A stretch of 9,790 nucleotides of DNA, from the NCBI GenBank assembly GCA_002353975.1, contig DEKQ01000114.1:1-9790 (forward strand), given 5' to 3'. This DNA comes from Prevotellaceae bacterium UBA2718. GTDB lineage: Bacteria; Bacteroidota; Bacteroidia; Bacteroidales; Bacteroidaceae. The notes under the pieces were generated by a model. It was not told the DNA's origin. It saw only the letters and a program-made list of their open reading frames with translations, and did not search any database. Positions within the stretch are counted from its first letter, which is position 1; each line of letters opens with the position of its first letter. Positions 1 to 6,906 of the stretch are shown here, piece by piece. Both the position numbers and the translations under genes were made by a program.

Positions 1-50
1 ATTATTATAATTAATATAATTTTTACTTACGGAACAGTCCAACTGCGCGA

Positions 51-76
51 GATAATTATGATAATTATGATAATTT
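51..76. repeat. 9-bp tandem repeat, about 2.9 copies
   Basis: The unit GATAATTAT occurs at 51-59 and 60-68, and a third copy at 69-76 is cut to GATAATTT. It lies in non-coding AT-rich DNA. It could be simple slippage; no function is evident. Confidence 0.7.
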
Positions 77-86
77 CTGTCCGAAA

Positions 87-104
87 AACACAAGCCGCAA
101 GGCT
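87..104 (-). terminator. weak possible terminator of the antiporter gene
   Basis: Read on the minus strand, a 4-bp stem AGCC/GGCT with a TTGC loop (93-104) is followed by TGTG and then a run of five T's. It lies about 45 nt after the antiporter stop codon. The stem is very short for an intrinsic terminator, so this is a tentative call. On the plus strand the same hairpin carries a GCAA (GNRA-type) tetraloop. Confidence 0.3.
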
Positions 105-148
105 ATATTCCTGTTATTTTCAAAAAAACACGGAATTTCCTTCAAACG

Positions 149-2359
149 TCATTTCTTGGAGCGCCATCTGCGCTTGAGGCGGTGCCAGAGGATTATCATC
201 TCCTGATAAGCGGAGCGCTGCTCCTTGTGCTGGGTTGTGGCAAAGGTGATGGTGTCAGGAGCGGGACCGTACTGGTCGGGAAAGATTATCATAAGATTTC
301 TGCCTTTGTAGAACTCCGTGAGCTCTTCAGGCAGGTGCTCCAGGGCCGCCTTGTAGGACACCGTGCCTTGACGGGCTGTTACAACTACAAGCATCTCGTC
401 TTCCAATACCTGTTGCATCAAATCTACAACGCCGTGCCATTTGGGCATAGAGACGTATTCGGCTCGCAGACTCTTGTGTCGTGCCGTGACGTAACGGTCT
501 ATGAGCTCCAGACTTTCCACCCTGCCATGAAAGATGATGCGCGTCTGCAGGGCAGTGGCAATGCGTGACAGGCGTTCTATCCATCTGTGGAACCCCGGCT
601 CATACTCTGCACGCGACGGAACTGCCACGTGGAAGGCACGCAGAGTGGAGAGGGGCTGCACGCAACGGGCAATAGTAATCTGACGTGTGAGTCCATTGAA
701 GACGGACTGCGCAAAGTCGCCCCAAAAGACGCGTGAGGAGTTGTCGTGGATATGTACACCAAAGATTACTTCAGAACAGTCAAACTCCTTGAAAGCGTGT
801 TTGATACCGTTGCCTATATTAGTGGCAAGTCTAACCTGCGTCTGTACCTTCACGTCCATATCTGCAGCCTGCTTCACGACGTCGTCGAGGAGCCTGCGTC
901 CTCGTTGCTGATTGACCTCAGCATCGGTATCGTCATAGACCACATTGAGGGCTATCAAGCCACGCTCTAACTGCGGGTTTCGCATCATTGCGGCGAGGGA
1001 AATGAGAGTGTGGCATGTCTCAGGATATTTCACCGGTACGAGTATCTTCTCATCGTCTCCGTCGTTGTCGCGCTTGGTCATCTCCTTGTCGTCAAGGGCT
1101 ATGCTGCGGGCCGCATGGTCTGTCACGATTGTGGATATGATGCAGGTGAAGAGTATCATAATAACCACACCGTTCAGCGTGTCATCACCGATTAGATAGG
1201 TGCCGTCAGGCATGGGCAGTCGCATGCCAATCATCACGATGGCTATGGCTGCTGCGGCATGTGCGGAGGTGAGTCCGAACATCAGGTGACCATCCTTCCA
1301 TGGGAGTTTCAGCGAGATGCATGCCAGATAAGCGGCAAGGGCTTTACCCGCCGTGCCGATGATGACAATAACGAGGACGGTGAAGATAAGGGAGGTCTCT
1401 CGCGCGGAGCCATTGCCAATGAGGGGAGAGAGGTCTATAAGCATTCCTACTCCAATAAGGAAGTAAGGGATGAAGAGGGCGTTGCCAATGAACTCTATGC
1501 GGTTCATCAGGGGGGAGAGGGTAGGGATGTAGCGGTTAAGGATGAGGCCGCTGAAGAATGCTCCGAAGATGCCCTCGATGCCTATCAACTCACATACGGC
1601 AGCATTGAAGAACATCGTGGCGAGGATGAAAATGAACTGCATTATGGAGTCACTGTAACGGCGCAGGAACCAGCGCGTTACAATCGGTATCAGATAAATG
1701 GATCCAATACAGTAGATGATGAACTTCAGGGCAAAGAACACCCAATAGAAGGGGGATGAGGGGGTGGTGAGGGATGAGAGAAGAGCGGTGAGGGATGAGG
1801 GGTGAGGGAATAGGGATGATGGAGGTGTGGCAGGCTGGAATGAGCCGGCTACGGCTGCTATGACAATGAGCGAGATGAGGAGGGAGAGCATGGTGGCTCC
1901 CACGGATATGGTGGATGCCTGATGGCGCTGCAGTCCGTAGCGCGTCACGATGGGATAGGCGATGAGGGTGTTGGTGGACATGATGCAGCTGAGCAGCAAA
2001 GATGCCATAGGACTGTAGTGCAGTATCTGAATGGATACGATATACATGAGGACGAACGGCACAAGAAAGGTCATAAGTCCGAAAATGCCCACCCGGCGCA
2101 TGTTCTGCCGCAGGTTCTGTATGTCTGTCTCAAGGCCTGCGAGGAACATTATGTAGAGCAGTCCCACCTTGCCGAACAGCTCGAAGCTCGCGTCGCGCTC
2201 CAGGATGTTCAGCCCGTATGGGCCGATAACAACACCCGCGAGCACCATTCCGATGATGTGCGGAATACGCAACTTGCTCATCACTATAGGAGCGAAGAGT
2301 ATAATGATGAGTACGGTGAAGAACACCATCGTGGGGTTAGTTATGGGTAGGCTGCTCAA
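149..2359 (-). CDS. CPA2/Kef-type cation:proton antiporter with C-terminal universal-stress-like region
   Basis: Predicted inner-membrane antiporter exchanging a monovalent cation (Na+ or K+) for protons; the substrate cannot be told from sequence. Residues ~10-415 contain about 13 hydrophobic helices. The family-typical stretches LFGKVGLLYIMFLAGLE (61-77) and GIEGIFGAFFSGLIL (260-274) are present. After a charged linker (~420-437), residues ~438-567 resemble a universal stress protein fold (EKILVPV at the start, VIFGVH at 531-536) without a clear ATP-binding G-x2-G-x9-G(S/T) pattern. A more diverged second repeat may occupy ~573-695. The C-terminus is very basic. The start is a TTG at 2357-2359, chosen because family members begin with a similar LPITxPT stretch. 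The alternative is ATG at 2327-2329, ten residues shorter. Residues ~174-203 form an unusual uncharged Ser/Pro/Thr/Leu-rich insertion made by a DNA repeat. The gene is divergent from the asd operon. Confidence 0.88.
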   Translation of the reverse strand: MSSLPITNPTMVFFTVLIIILFAPIVMSKLRIPHIIGMVLAGVVIGPYGLNILERDASFELFGKVGLLYIMFLAGLETDIQNLRQNMRRVGIFGLMTFLVPFVLMYIVSIQILHYSPMASLLLSCIMSTNTLIAYPIVTRYGLQRHQASTISVGATMLSLLISLIVIAAVAGSFQPATPPSSLFPHPSSLTALLSSLTTPSSPFYWVFFALKFIIYCIGSIYLIPIVTRWFLRRYSDSIMQFIFILATMFFNAAVCELIGIEGIFGAFFSGLILNRYIPTLSPLMNRIEFIGNALFIPYFLIGVGMLIDLSPLIGNGSARETSLIFTVLVIVIIGTAGKALAAYLACISLKLPWKDGHLMFGLTSAHAAAAIAIVMIGMRLPMPDGTYLIGDDTLNGVVIMILFTCIISTIVTDHAARSIALDDKEMTKRDNDGDDEKILVPVKYPETCHTLISLAAMMRNPQLERGLIALNVVYDDTDAEVNQQRGRRLLDDVVKQAADMDVKVQTQVRLATNIGNGIKHAFKEFDCSEVIFGVHIHDNSSRVFWGDFAQSVFNGLTRQITIARCVQPLSTLRAFHVAVPSRAEYEPGFHRWIERLSRIATALQTRIIFHGRVESLELIDRYVTARHKSLRAEYVSMPKWHGVVDLMQQVLEDEMLVVVTARQGTVSYKAALEHLPEELTEFYKGRNLMIIFPDQYGPAPDTITFATTQHKEQRSAYQEMIILWHRLKRRWRSKK
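1752..1828. repeat. imperfect heptanucleotide tandem repeat inside the antiporter gene
   Basis: On the plus strand, about eight consecutive 7-bp units with consensus G(G/A)TGAGG run from 1766 to 1821. Exact GGTGAGG copies start at 1766, 1787 and 1801, and GATGAG(A/G) units start at 1773 and 1794. Decayed units flank the block. Three units make 21 nt, so on the coding (minus) strand the block encodes a 7-residue repeat: SSLFPHP, SSLTALL, SSLTTPS (residues 181-201). It falls in the loop between two transmembrane helices, and the reading frame stays open. Confidence 0.8.
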
Positions 2360-2482
2360 GGTCTGTCTGTTGTGTCGTGAAGCAAAAAGGCTTGTTCGGG
2401 TGGAGTGGCGTTTGTCTTTTTCGTGAAGTAGTGTTGCCTAATATCACAAAAATTTCTGCAAAATTGCAAAAAAAAAACGATA

Positions 2483-2516
2483 TGTGCTAATAAATAAACA
2501 TTTTTTTGTACTTTTG
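2483..2516 (+). promoter_or_regulatory. Bacteroidota-type promoter for the asd-dxs-trkAH operon
   Basis: TACTTTTG at 2509-2516 matches the Bacteroidota -7 consensus TAnnTTTG exactly, and its surroundings (TTGTACTTTTGCACC) look like typical promoters of that phylum. A poor -33 match, TGTG at 2483-2486, lies 22 nt upstream, slightly longer than the usual spacing of about 19-21. A-rich DNA at 2468-2477 could help as an upstream element. Transcription would start near 2522-2524, leaving a leader of about 98 nt before asd. Confidence 0.75.
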
Positions 2517-2554
2517 CACCTTGTAATAGCCCTAAAAACGTAAAAGTGACCATT

Positions 2555-2584
2555 TCAGGTGCGGGTTTTCAACCATAATCCTGA
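2555..2584 (+). other. possible stem-loop in the asd leader
   Basis: An outer 5-bp stem TCAGG (2555-2559)/CCTGA (2580-2584) encloses an inner 4-bp stem GGTT (2564-2567)/AACC (2571-2574) with a 3-nt loop. It lies in the predicted untranslated leader of the operon. It is not followed by a T-tract and matches no riboswitch I recognise. It may be incidental. Confidence 0.3.
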
Positions 2585-2620
2585 TAAAATAGCAAAGAAA
2601 CTCAATTTAATAATAGAAAA

Positions 2621-3679
2621 ATGAAAGTAGCAATTGTTGGCGCGAGTGGCGCCGTTGGACAGGAGTTCCTGCGTGTGTTGGATGAAAGGAACTTTCCTTT
2701 GGATGAATTAGTATTGTTTGGCTCTCAGCGTAGTGCAGGCACTAAGTACACCTTCCGCGGTAAGGAGTATGAGGTGAAGCTTCTGCAGCACAACGATGAC
2801 TTCAAGGACGTGGATATCGCCTTCACCTCAGCCGGTGCCGGTACGTCAAAGGAGTTCTGCGAGGACATCACGAAGTATGGTGCCGTGATGATAGACAACT
2901 CCAGCGCGTTCCGTATGGACGAGGATGTGCCCCTGGTAGTGCCTGAGTGTAATGCCGAGGATGCGCTGAAGCGTCCACGCGGTATCATTGCCAATCCTAA
3001 CTGCACGACGATAATGATGGTAGTGTGCCTGCAGCCATTAGAGAAGCTGTCGCATATCAACAGAATCCACATTGCCTCCTATCAGTCTGCATCTGGCGCC
3101 GGAGCGGCAGCTATGGCAGAGCTGAAGCAGCAGTATAAGGAGCTGGCCAACGATGAGCAGCCTACGGTGAATAAGTTTGCTTATCAGCTGGCATACAACG
3201 TGATACCTCAGATTGACGTGTTTCAGGACAATGGCTACACGAAGGAGGAGATGAAGATGTTTAACGAGACGCGCAAGATTATGCACACAGATGCCCGTTG
3301 CTCCGCCATGTGCGTGCGTATCTCTTCACTCCGTGCCCACTCTGAGGCTGTATGGATAGAGACCGATGAGCCAATAAGCGTAGAGGCTGCTCAGGAGGCT
3401 CTGCGCAATGCCAAGGGTGTGACGCTCATTGACGATCCGAAGAAGGTGGGTGCCAAGGCTAATCCTGACCCAACGAAGGAGACGATGGAAGGCCTGCCTT
3501 ACCCGATGCCGCTCTACACGGCAGGCAAGGATGACGTCTATGTAGGACGTGTGCGCAAGGACTTGGCTAACGATAACGGCCTGACCTTCTGGCTCTCAGG
3601 AGACCAGATAAAGAAGGGTGCAGCGCTCAATGCTGTGCAGATAGCAGAGTATCTTATCAGTGTAGGTAACGTAAAGTAG
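2621..3679 (+). CDS. asd: aspartate-semialdehyde dehydrogenase
   Basis: Cytoplasmic enzyme that reduces L-aspartyl-4-phosphate with NADPH to aspartate semialdehyde, the branch point to lysine/diaminopimelate, threonine and methionine. At 352 residues it is of normal family length. The N-terminal nucleotide-binding fold begins with GASGAVG (7-13). The phosphate-binding region includes SSAFRM (94-99). The catalytic cysteine is C128 in NPNCTT, the substrate-site glutamine is Q155 in SYQSASGAG, and the catalytic histidine is probably H240 in RAHSEA. The ATG start follows an A-rich stretch without a Shine-Dalgarno sequence, usual for this phylum. It is the first gene of the operon, and its TAG stop overlaps the GTG start of dxs by one base. 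Confidence 0.96.
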   Translation: MKVAIVGASGAVGQEFLRVLDERNFPLDELVLFGSQRSAGTKYTFRGKEYEVKLLQHNDDFKDVDIAFTSAGAGTSKEFCEDITKYGAVMIDNSSAFRMDEDVPLVVPECNAEDALKRPRGIIANPNCTTIMMVVCLQPLEKLSHINRIHIASYQSASGAGAAAMAELKQQYKELANDEQPTVNKFAYQLAYNVIPQIDVFQDNGYTKEEMKMFNETRKIMHTDARCSAMCVRISSLRAHSEAVWIETDEPISVEAAQEALRNAKGVTLIDDPKKVGAKANPDPTKETMEGLPYPMPLYTAGKDDVYVGRVRKDLANDNGLTFWLSGDQIKKGAALNAVQIAEYLISVGNVK

Positions 3680-5568
3680 TGACGGAATACAAATATCTTA
3701 ACGACATACAATATCCCTCAGACCTCCGCAAATTGCCTGTGGAGGCTCTGGCGGATGTTTGTGCGGAGTTAAGAGACGACATAGTGAAGGAACTGTCTGT
3801 CAATCCCGGACACCTGGCATCATCGCTGGGTGTGACGGAGCTGACGGTGGCTCTCCATTATGTATTTAACACGCCGGAGGACAGGATAGTCTGGGACGTG
3901 GGGCATCAGGCCTACGGCCATAAGATCCTGACGGGACGGCGTGAGAAGTTCTGTACGAACCGTAAGATGGGCGGCTTGCATCCGTTCCCCTGTCCGTCAG
4001 AGAGTGAATATGACACGTTCACATGCGGACATGCCTCCAATAGCATCTCGGCGGCACTGGGTATGGCTGTGGCAGATGCGATGAAGGGACGCAAGCGCAA
4101 GGTGGTGGCAGTCATCGGTGACGGCTCCATGAGCGGCGGACTGGCCTTTGAGGGGCTGAACAATGTGTCATCTTCACCCAATGACCTGCTCATCATACTG
4201 AACGACAACAATATGTCGATAGACCGCAGTGTGGGTGGAATGAAGCAGTATCTGCTGTCACTCAGCACCAACGAGTCCTATAACCACTGGCGCAACAAGG
4301 CAGCACAATGGCTGAGGCGTCACGGAATGCTGGATGAAGCAAGGAAGAAGGCGGTGATACGTTTCTCGAATGCCGTGAAGTCAGCCCTGTCAGACCAGCA
4401 GAACATCTTTGAGGGCATGAACATCCGCTACTTCGGCCCCGTTGACGGACACAATGTCCAGGAGCTGGTAAGGATACTGAGGCAGCTGAAAGACATGACC
4501 GGCCCGAAGCTGCTGCATCTGCATACCATCAAGGGCAAAGGATTTAAGCCGGCAGAAGAGCACGCCACGATATGGCACGCCCCGGGAAAATTTGACCCCG
4601 AGACGGGAGAGCGCAAGATGTCTGTGGGGGGCAATCAGCCTCCGAAGTATCAGGATGTGTTTGGCGAGACGTTAGTGGAGCTTGCGGCTACTAACCCCAA
4701 TATCGTAGGTGTCACTCCAGCGATGCCGACGGGATGCTCTATGAACAAGCTGATGAACGTGATGCCCGAGAGAGGTTTTGATGTGGGAATAGCAGAAGGT
4801 CATGCCGTGACATTCTCTGGAGGAATGGCAAAGGAGGGATTGCAGCCATTCTGTAACATCTACAGCGCCTTTGCACAGCGGGCATACGACAATATCATCC
4901 ACGACGTAGCCATAGAGAAACTGAATGTGGTGTTCTGCCTGGACCGTGCCGGCATAGTAGGCGAGGACGGTGCCACGCACCACGGTGCCTTTGACCTTGC
5001 TGCGCTGCGTCCTGTGCCGAACCTGACGATATGCGCTCCGATGAACGAGCATGAACTGAGGAACATGATGTTCACTGCCCAGCAGAAAGATATGGGGCCG
5101 TTCGTCATACGTTACCCCAGAGGCAACGGAGTGATGACAGATTGGCATTGCCCGTTTGAAGCACTCGCGATAGGCAAGGGACGCTGCCTGAGGGAAGGTA
5201 CTGATGTTGCGATACTATCCATAGGACACATAGGCAACAATGTAACGAAGGCCATCGAGGCGCTGAAGGAACAAGACAGCGAAATATCCGTAGCACATTA
5301 TGACATGAGATTTCTTAAGCCTCTGGATGTTGACATCCTTGAGGAGGTGGGCAGGAAGTTCAAGCGTGTCATAACGATAGAAGACGGTGTAAGGAACGGC
5401 GGATTAGGGTCTGCAGTAGCTGAGTACATGACTGAGCACGGATATGGGACAGAAGTCATAAGACTTGGAATGCCCGATGATGTGTTCGTGGAGCACGGAA
5501 CGGTAGCTCAGCTGCAGCATGTAGTGGGAATAGACGTTGACGGAATAATTAAAACCATAACCCAATGA
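3679..5568 (+). CDS. dxs: 1-deoxy-D-xylulose-5-phosphate synthase
   Basis: Thiamine-diphosphate-dependent transketolase-like enzyme condensing pyruvate with glyceraldehyde 3-phosphate to DXP, the first step of the MEP isoprenoid pathway; DXP also feeds thiamine and pyridoxal synthesis. At 629 residues it has normal full length. Visible signatures are the N-terminal GHLASSLG (44-51), GHASNSISAALG (117-128), and the thiamine-diphosphate/Mg2+ motif GDGSMSGG (147-154) completed by NDNN (175-178). Others are the catalytic glutamate E373 in IAEGHAVT, DRAGIVGEDGATHHG (422-436) and a C-terminal transketolase domain from ~500. The start is GTG inside TAGTG, overlapping the asd stop by one base. No other start codon nearby would keep the conserved N-terminus. 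Its substrate glyceraldehyde 3-phosphate is also the substrate of the GAPDH encoded at the right edge. Confidence 0.97.
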   Translation: MTEYKYLNDIQYPSDLRKLPVEALADVCAELRDDIVKELSVNPGHLASSLGVTELTVALHYVFNTPEDRIVWDVGHQAYGHKILTGRREKFCTNRKMGGLHPFPCPSESEYDTFTCGHASNSISAALGMAVADAMKGRKRKVVAVIGDGSMSGGLAFEGLNNVSSSPNDLLIILNDNNMSIDRSVGGMKQYLLSLSTNESYNHWRNKAAQWLRRHGMLDEARKKAVIRFSNAVKSALSDQQNIFEGMNIRYFGPVDGHNVQELVRILRQLKDMTGPKLLHLHTIKGKGFKPAEEHATIWHAPGKFDPETGERKMSVGGNQPPKYQDVFGETLVELAATNPNIVGVTPAMPTGCSMNKLMNVMPERGFDVGIAEGHAVTFSGGMAKEGLQPFCNIYSAFAQRAYDNIIHDVAIEKLNVVFCLDRAGIVGEDGATHHGAFDLAALRPVPNLTICAPMNEHELRNMMFTAQQKDMGPFVIRYPRGNGVMTDWHCPFEALAIGKGRCLREGTDVAILSIGHIGNNVTKAIEALKEQDSEISVAHYDMRFLKPLDVDILEEVGRKFKRVITIEDGVRNGGLGSAVAEYMTEHGYGTEVIRLGMPDDVFVEHGTVAQLQHVVGIDVDGIIKTITQ

Positions 5569-6905
5569 AGGTAATCATAGCAGGGGCGTATGCCATAGGT
5601 AATTACCTCGCCTCGCTGCTCAGCCGCGCCGGTGAGGAAATCACTATCATTGATACCGATGAGGAGGCATTACAGAGCATCAATCCCGACCTGGATGTGC
5701 TCACGATGCAGGACTCGCCAATATCCATCAAAGCCCTGAAGGAGATAGATACTGACGAGGCAGACCTCTTCATAGCCGTCACTCAAGACCAGGAGGTGAA
5801 CATGTGTGCATGTGCTCTTGCCAAGAGTCTCGGTGCAAAGCGCACGATGGCAAAGGTGGAGGAGTATGAGTATGCCAAGAAGGGGAATGAGGAGGTGCTG
5901 CGGCGCATGGGAATTGATGCAGTGATCTATCCTGAAATGCTGGCAGCACAGGATATCATCAATGGCCTGAAGATGTCTTGGGTGAGGCAGCGATGGGATG
6001 TCTATGGCGGTGCGCTCATCATGCTTGGCATAAAGCTGAGAGAGTCGTGCCTCATTCTGGATAAGCCACTGAAGGAACTTGTGGGAGCCGATGACCCATA
6101 CCATATCGTAGCGATAAAGAGAGGTGAGGAGACAATCATACCTGGAGGTAACGATGTGCTGAGGCTCTATGACATAGCCTACTTTATGACAACGCCCCAG
6201 AACATTCCTGTTGTCAGAAGAGTGGTGGGAAAGGAACACTATGAGGATGTGTCGAACGTGATGATCATGGGTGGTGGAAAGACCGCTGTCCGTACTGCTA
6301 TCACTATGCCGGAGTATATGAAGTATAAAATCATAGAGGCAGACGCGGAGCGATGCGAACGCCTGAATGATATACTCAAGCGTAATGACTACATCATAAA
6401 CGGTGATGCGCGCGACACGGAACTGTTGCAAGAGGAGGGACTGAGAAGCATGCAGGCTTTCGTGGCTCTCACCGGCAGCAGCGAGACGAATATCCTGGCC
6501 TGTCTGGCAGCCAAGCGCAACGGCGTGAGAAAGACTGTTGCGGTGGTAGAGAATATAGATTATATCGATATGGCGGAAAGCCTTGACATTGGTACTATCA
6601 TCAATAAGAAGGCCATCGCTGCGTCACGCATATACGAAATGCTCCTTGAGGGAAAGGCGAGCAATGTGCGCTTCCTAATGCAGGCAAGGGCAGATGTCGC
6701 AGAGTTTGAGGCAAAGCCAGGTTCGCGCATTACGAAGAAGAAGATATACGAGCTGGGATTGCCTAAGGGAATCACTCTCGGCGGACTTGTAAGGAAGGGA
6801 GAAGGCATACTGATTTCAGGCTCTACGCAGATACAGCCGGGAGACATAGTAATGGCTTTCAGTCACAACGCGGACATTACACGCATACAAAAATTTTTCG
6901 AATAA
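5565..6905 (+). CDS. trkA: Trk potassium uptake system regulatory subunit TrkA
   Basis: Peripheral cytoplasmic subunit that binds NAD(H)/nucleotides and gates the TrkH channel. Its 446 residues fit the two-RCK TrkA architecture: RCK_N at ~1-125, RCK_C at ~140-220, a second RCK_N at ~230-350 and a second RCK_C at ~365-446. Acidic residues ending the second strand of each Rossmann unit (D30 in ITIID, E258 in KIIEAD) favour NAD(H). The usual glycine motif is altered in both halves: GAYAIG (7-12) has Tyr for the middle Gly, and GGGKTA (236-241) has Ala for the last. The ATG overlaps the dxs stop in ATGA (4 nt), implying translational coupling, and trkH follows after a single base. The subunit assignment is firm; the ligand is inferred. 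Confidence 0.94.
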   Translation: MKVIIAGAYAIGNYLASLLSRAGEEITIIDTDEEALQSINPDLDVLTMQDSPISIKALKEIDTDEADLFIAVTQDQEVNMCACALAKSLGAKRTMAKVEEYEYAKKGNEEVLRRMGIDAVIYPEMLAAQDIINGLKMSWVRQRWDVYGGALIMLGIKLRESCLILDKPLKELVGADDPYHIVAIKRGEETIIPGGNDVLRLYDIAYFMTTPQNIPVVRRVVGKEHYEDVSNVMIMGGGKTAVRTAITMPEYMKYKIIEADAERCERLNDILKRNDYIINGDARDTELLQEEGLRSMQAFVALTGSSETNILACLAAKRNGVRKTVAVVENIDYIDMAESLDIGTIINKKAIAASRIYEMLLEGKASNVRFLMQARADVAEFEAKPGSRITKKKIYELGLPKGITLGGLVRKGEGILISGSTQIQPGDIVMAFSHNADITRIQKFFE

Positions 6906-6906
6906 T

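Larger units (their letters stand above)
1..148. other. AT-rich intergenic region downstream of antiporter
   Basis: No reading frame here resembles a protein. The stretch lies 3' of the minus-strand antiporter gene, whose TGA stop is at 149-151. It is strongly AT-rich at the left edge (about 1-25). It also holds a short 9-bp direct repeat (51-76) and a small hairpin (93-104), listed separately. No promoter pointing into the window and no RNA gene could be recognised. Confidence 0.6.
2360..2620. promoter_or_regulatory. divergent intergenic region between antiporter and asd
   Basis: This 261-bp spacer separates the divergent antiporter and asd start codons. It holds a run of ten A's (2468-2477), a run of seven T's (2501-2507), the asd-side promoter and a leader of roughly 100 nt. 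No equally good promoter for the antiporter was found. No coding sequence is supported here. Confidence 0.7.

Noticed and set aside
1259..1759. A 166-codon open frame on the plus strand opposite the antiporter gene
   Set aside because: It is highly charged (Glu/Asp/Gly/Arg-rich), as expected from reading hydrophobic-helix codons in antisense. It has no domain and no promoter.
2447..2454. AATTTTTG on the minus strand as a -7 element for the antiporter
   Set aside because: It has one mismatch to TAnnTTTG, and no TTTG lies at the expected -33 distance. The antiporter promoter is left unassigned.
2546..2578. A possible GTG-initiated leader peptide of ten residues ahead of asd
   Set aside because: It has only one Thr and no Lys, Met or run of regulatory codons, and no attenuator terminator follows. 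A chance frame is more likely.
4672..5148. A 158-codon open frame on the minus strand inside dxs
   Set aside because: It is antisense to highly conserved catalytic segments of dxs and has no protein-like features.
5670..6431. A 253-codon open frame on the minus strand antisense to trkA
   Set aside because: It lies wholly within trkA, has His/Leu-rich composition with no recognisable domain, and follows from the codon bias of the real gene.
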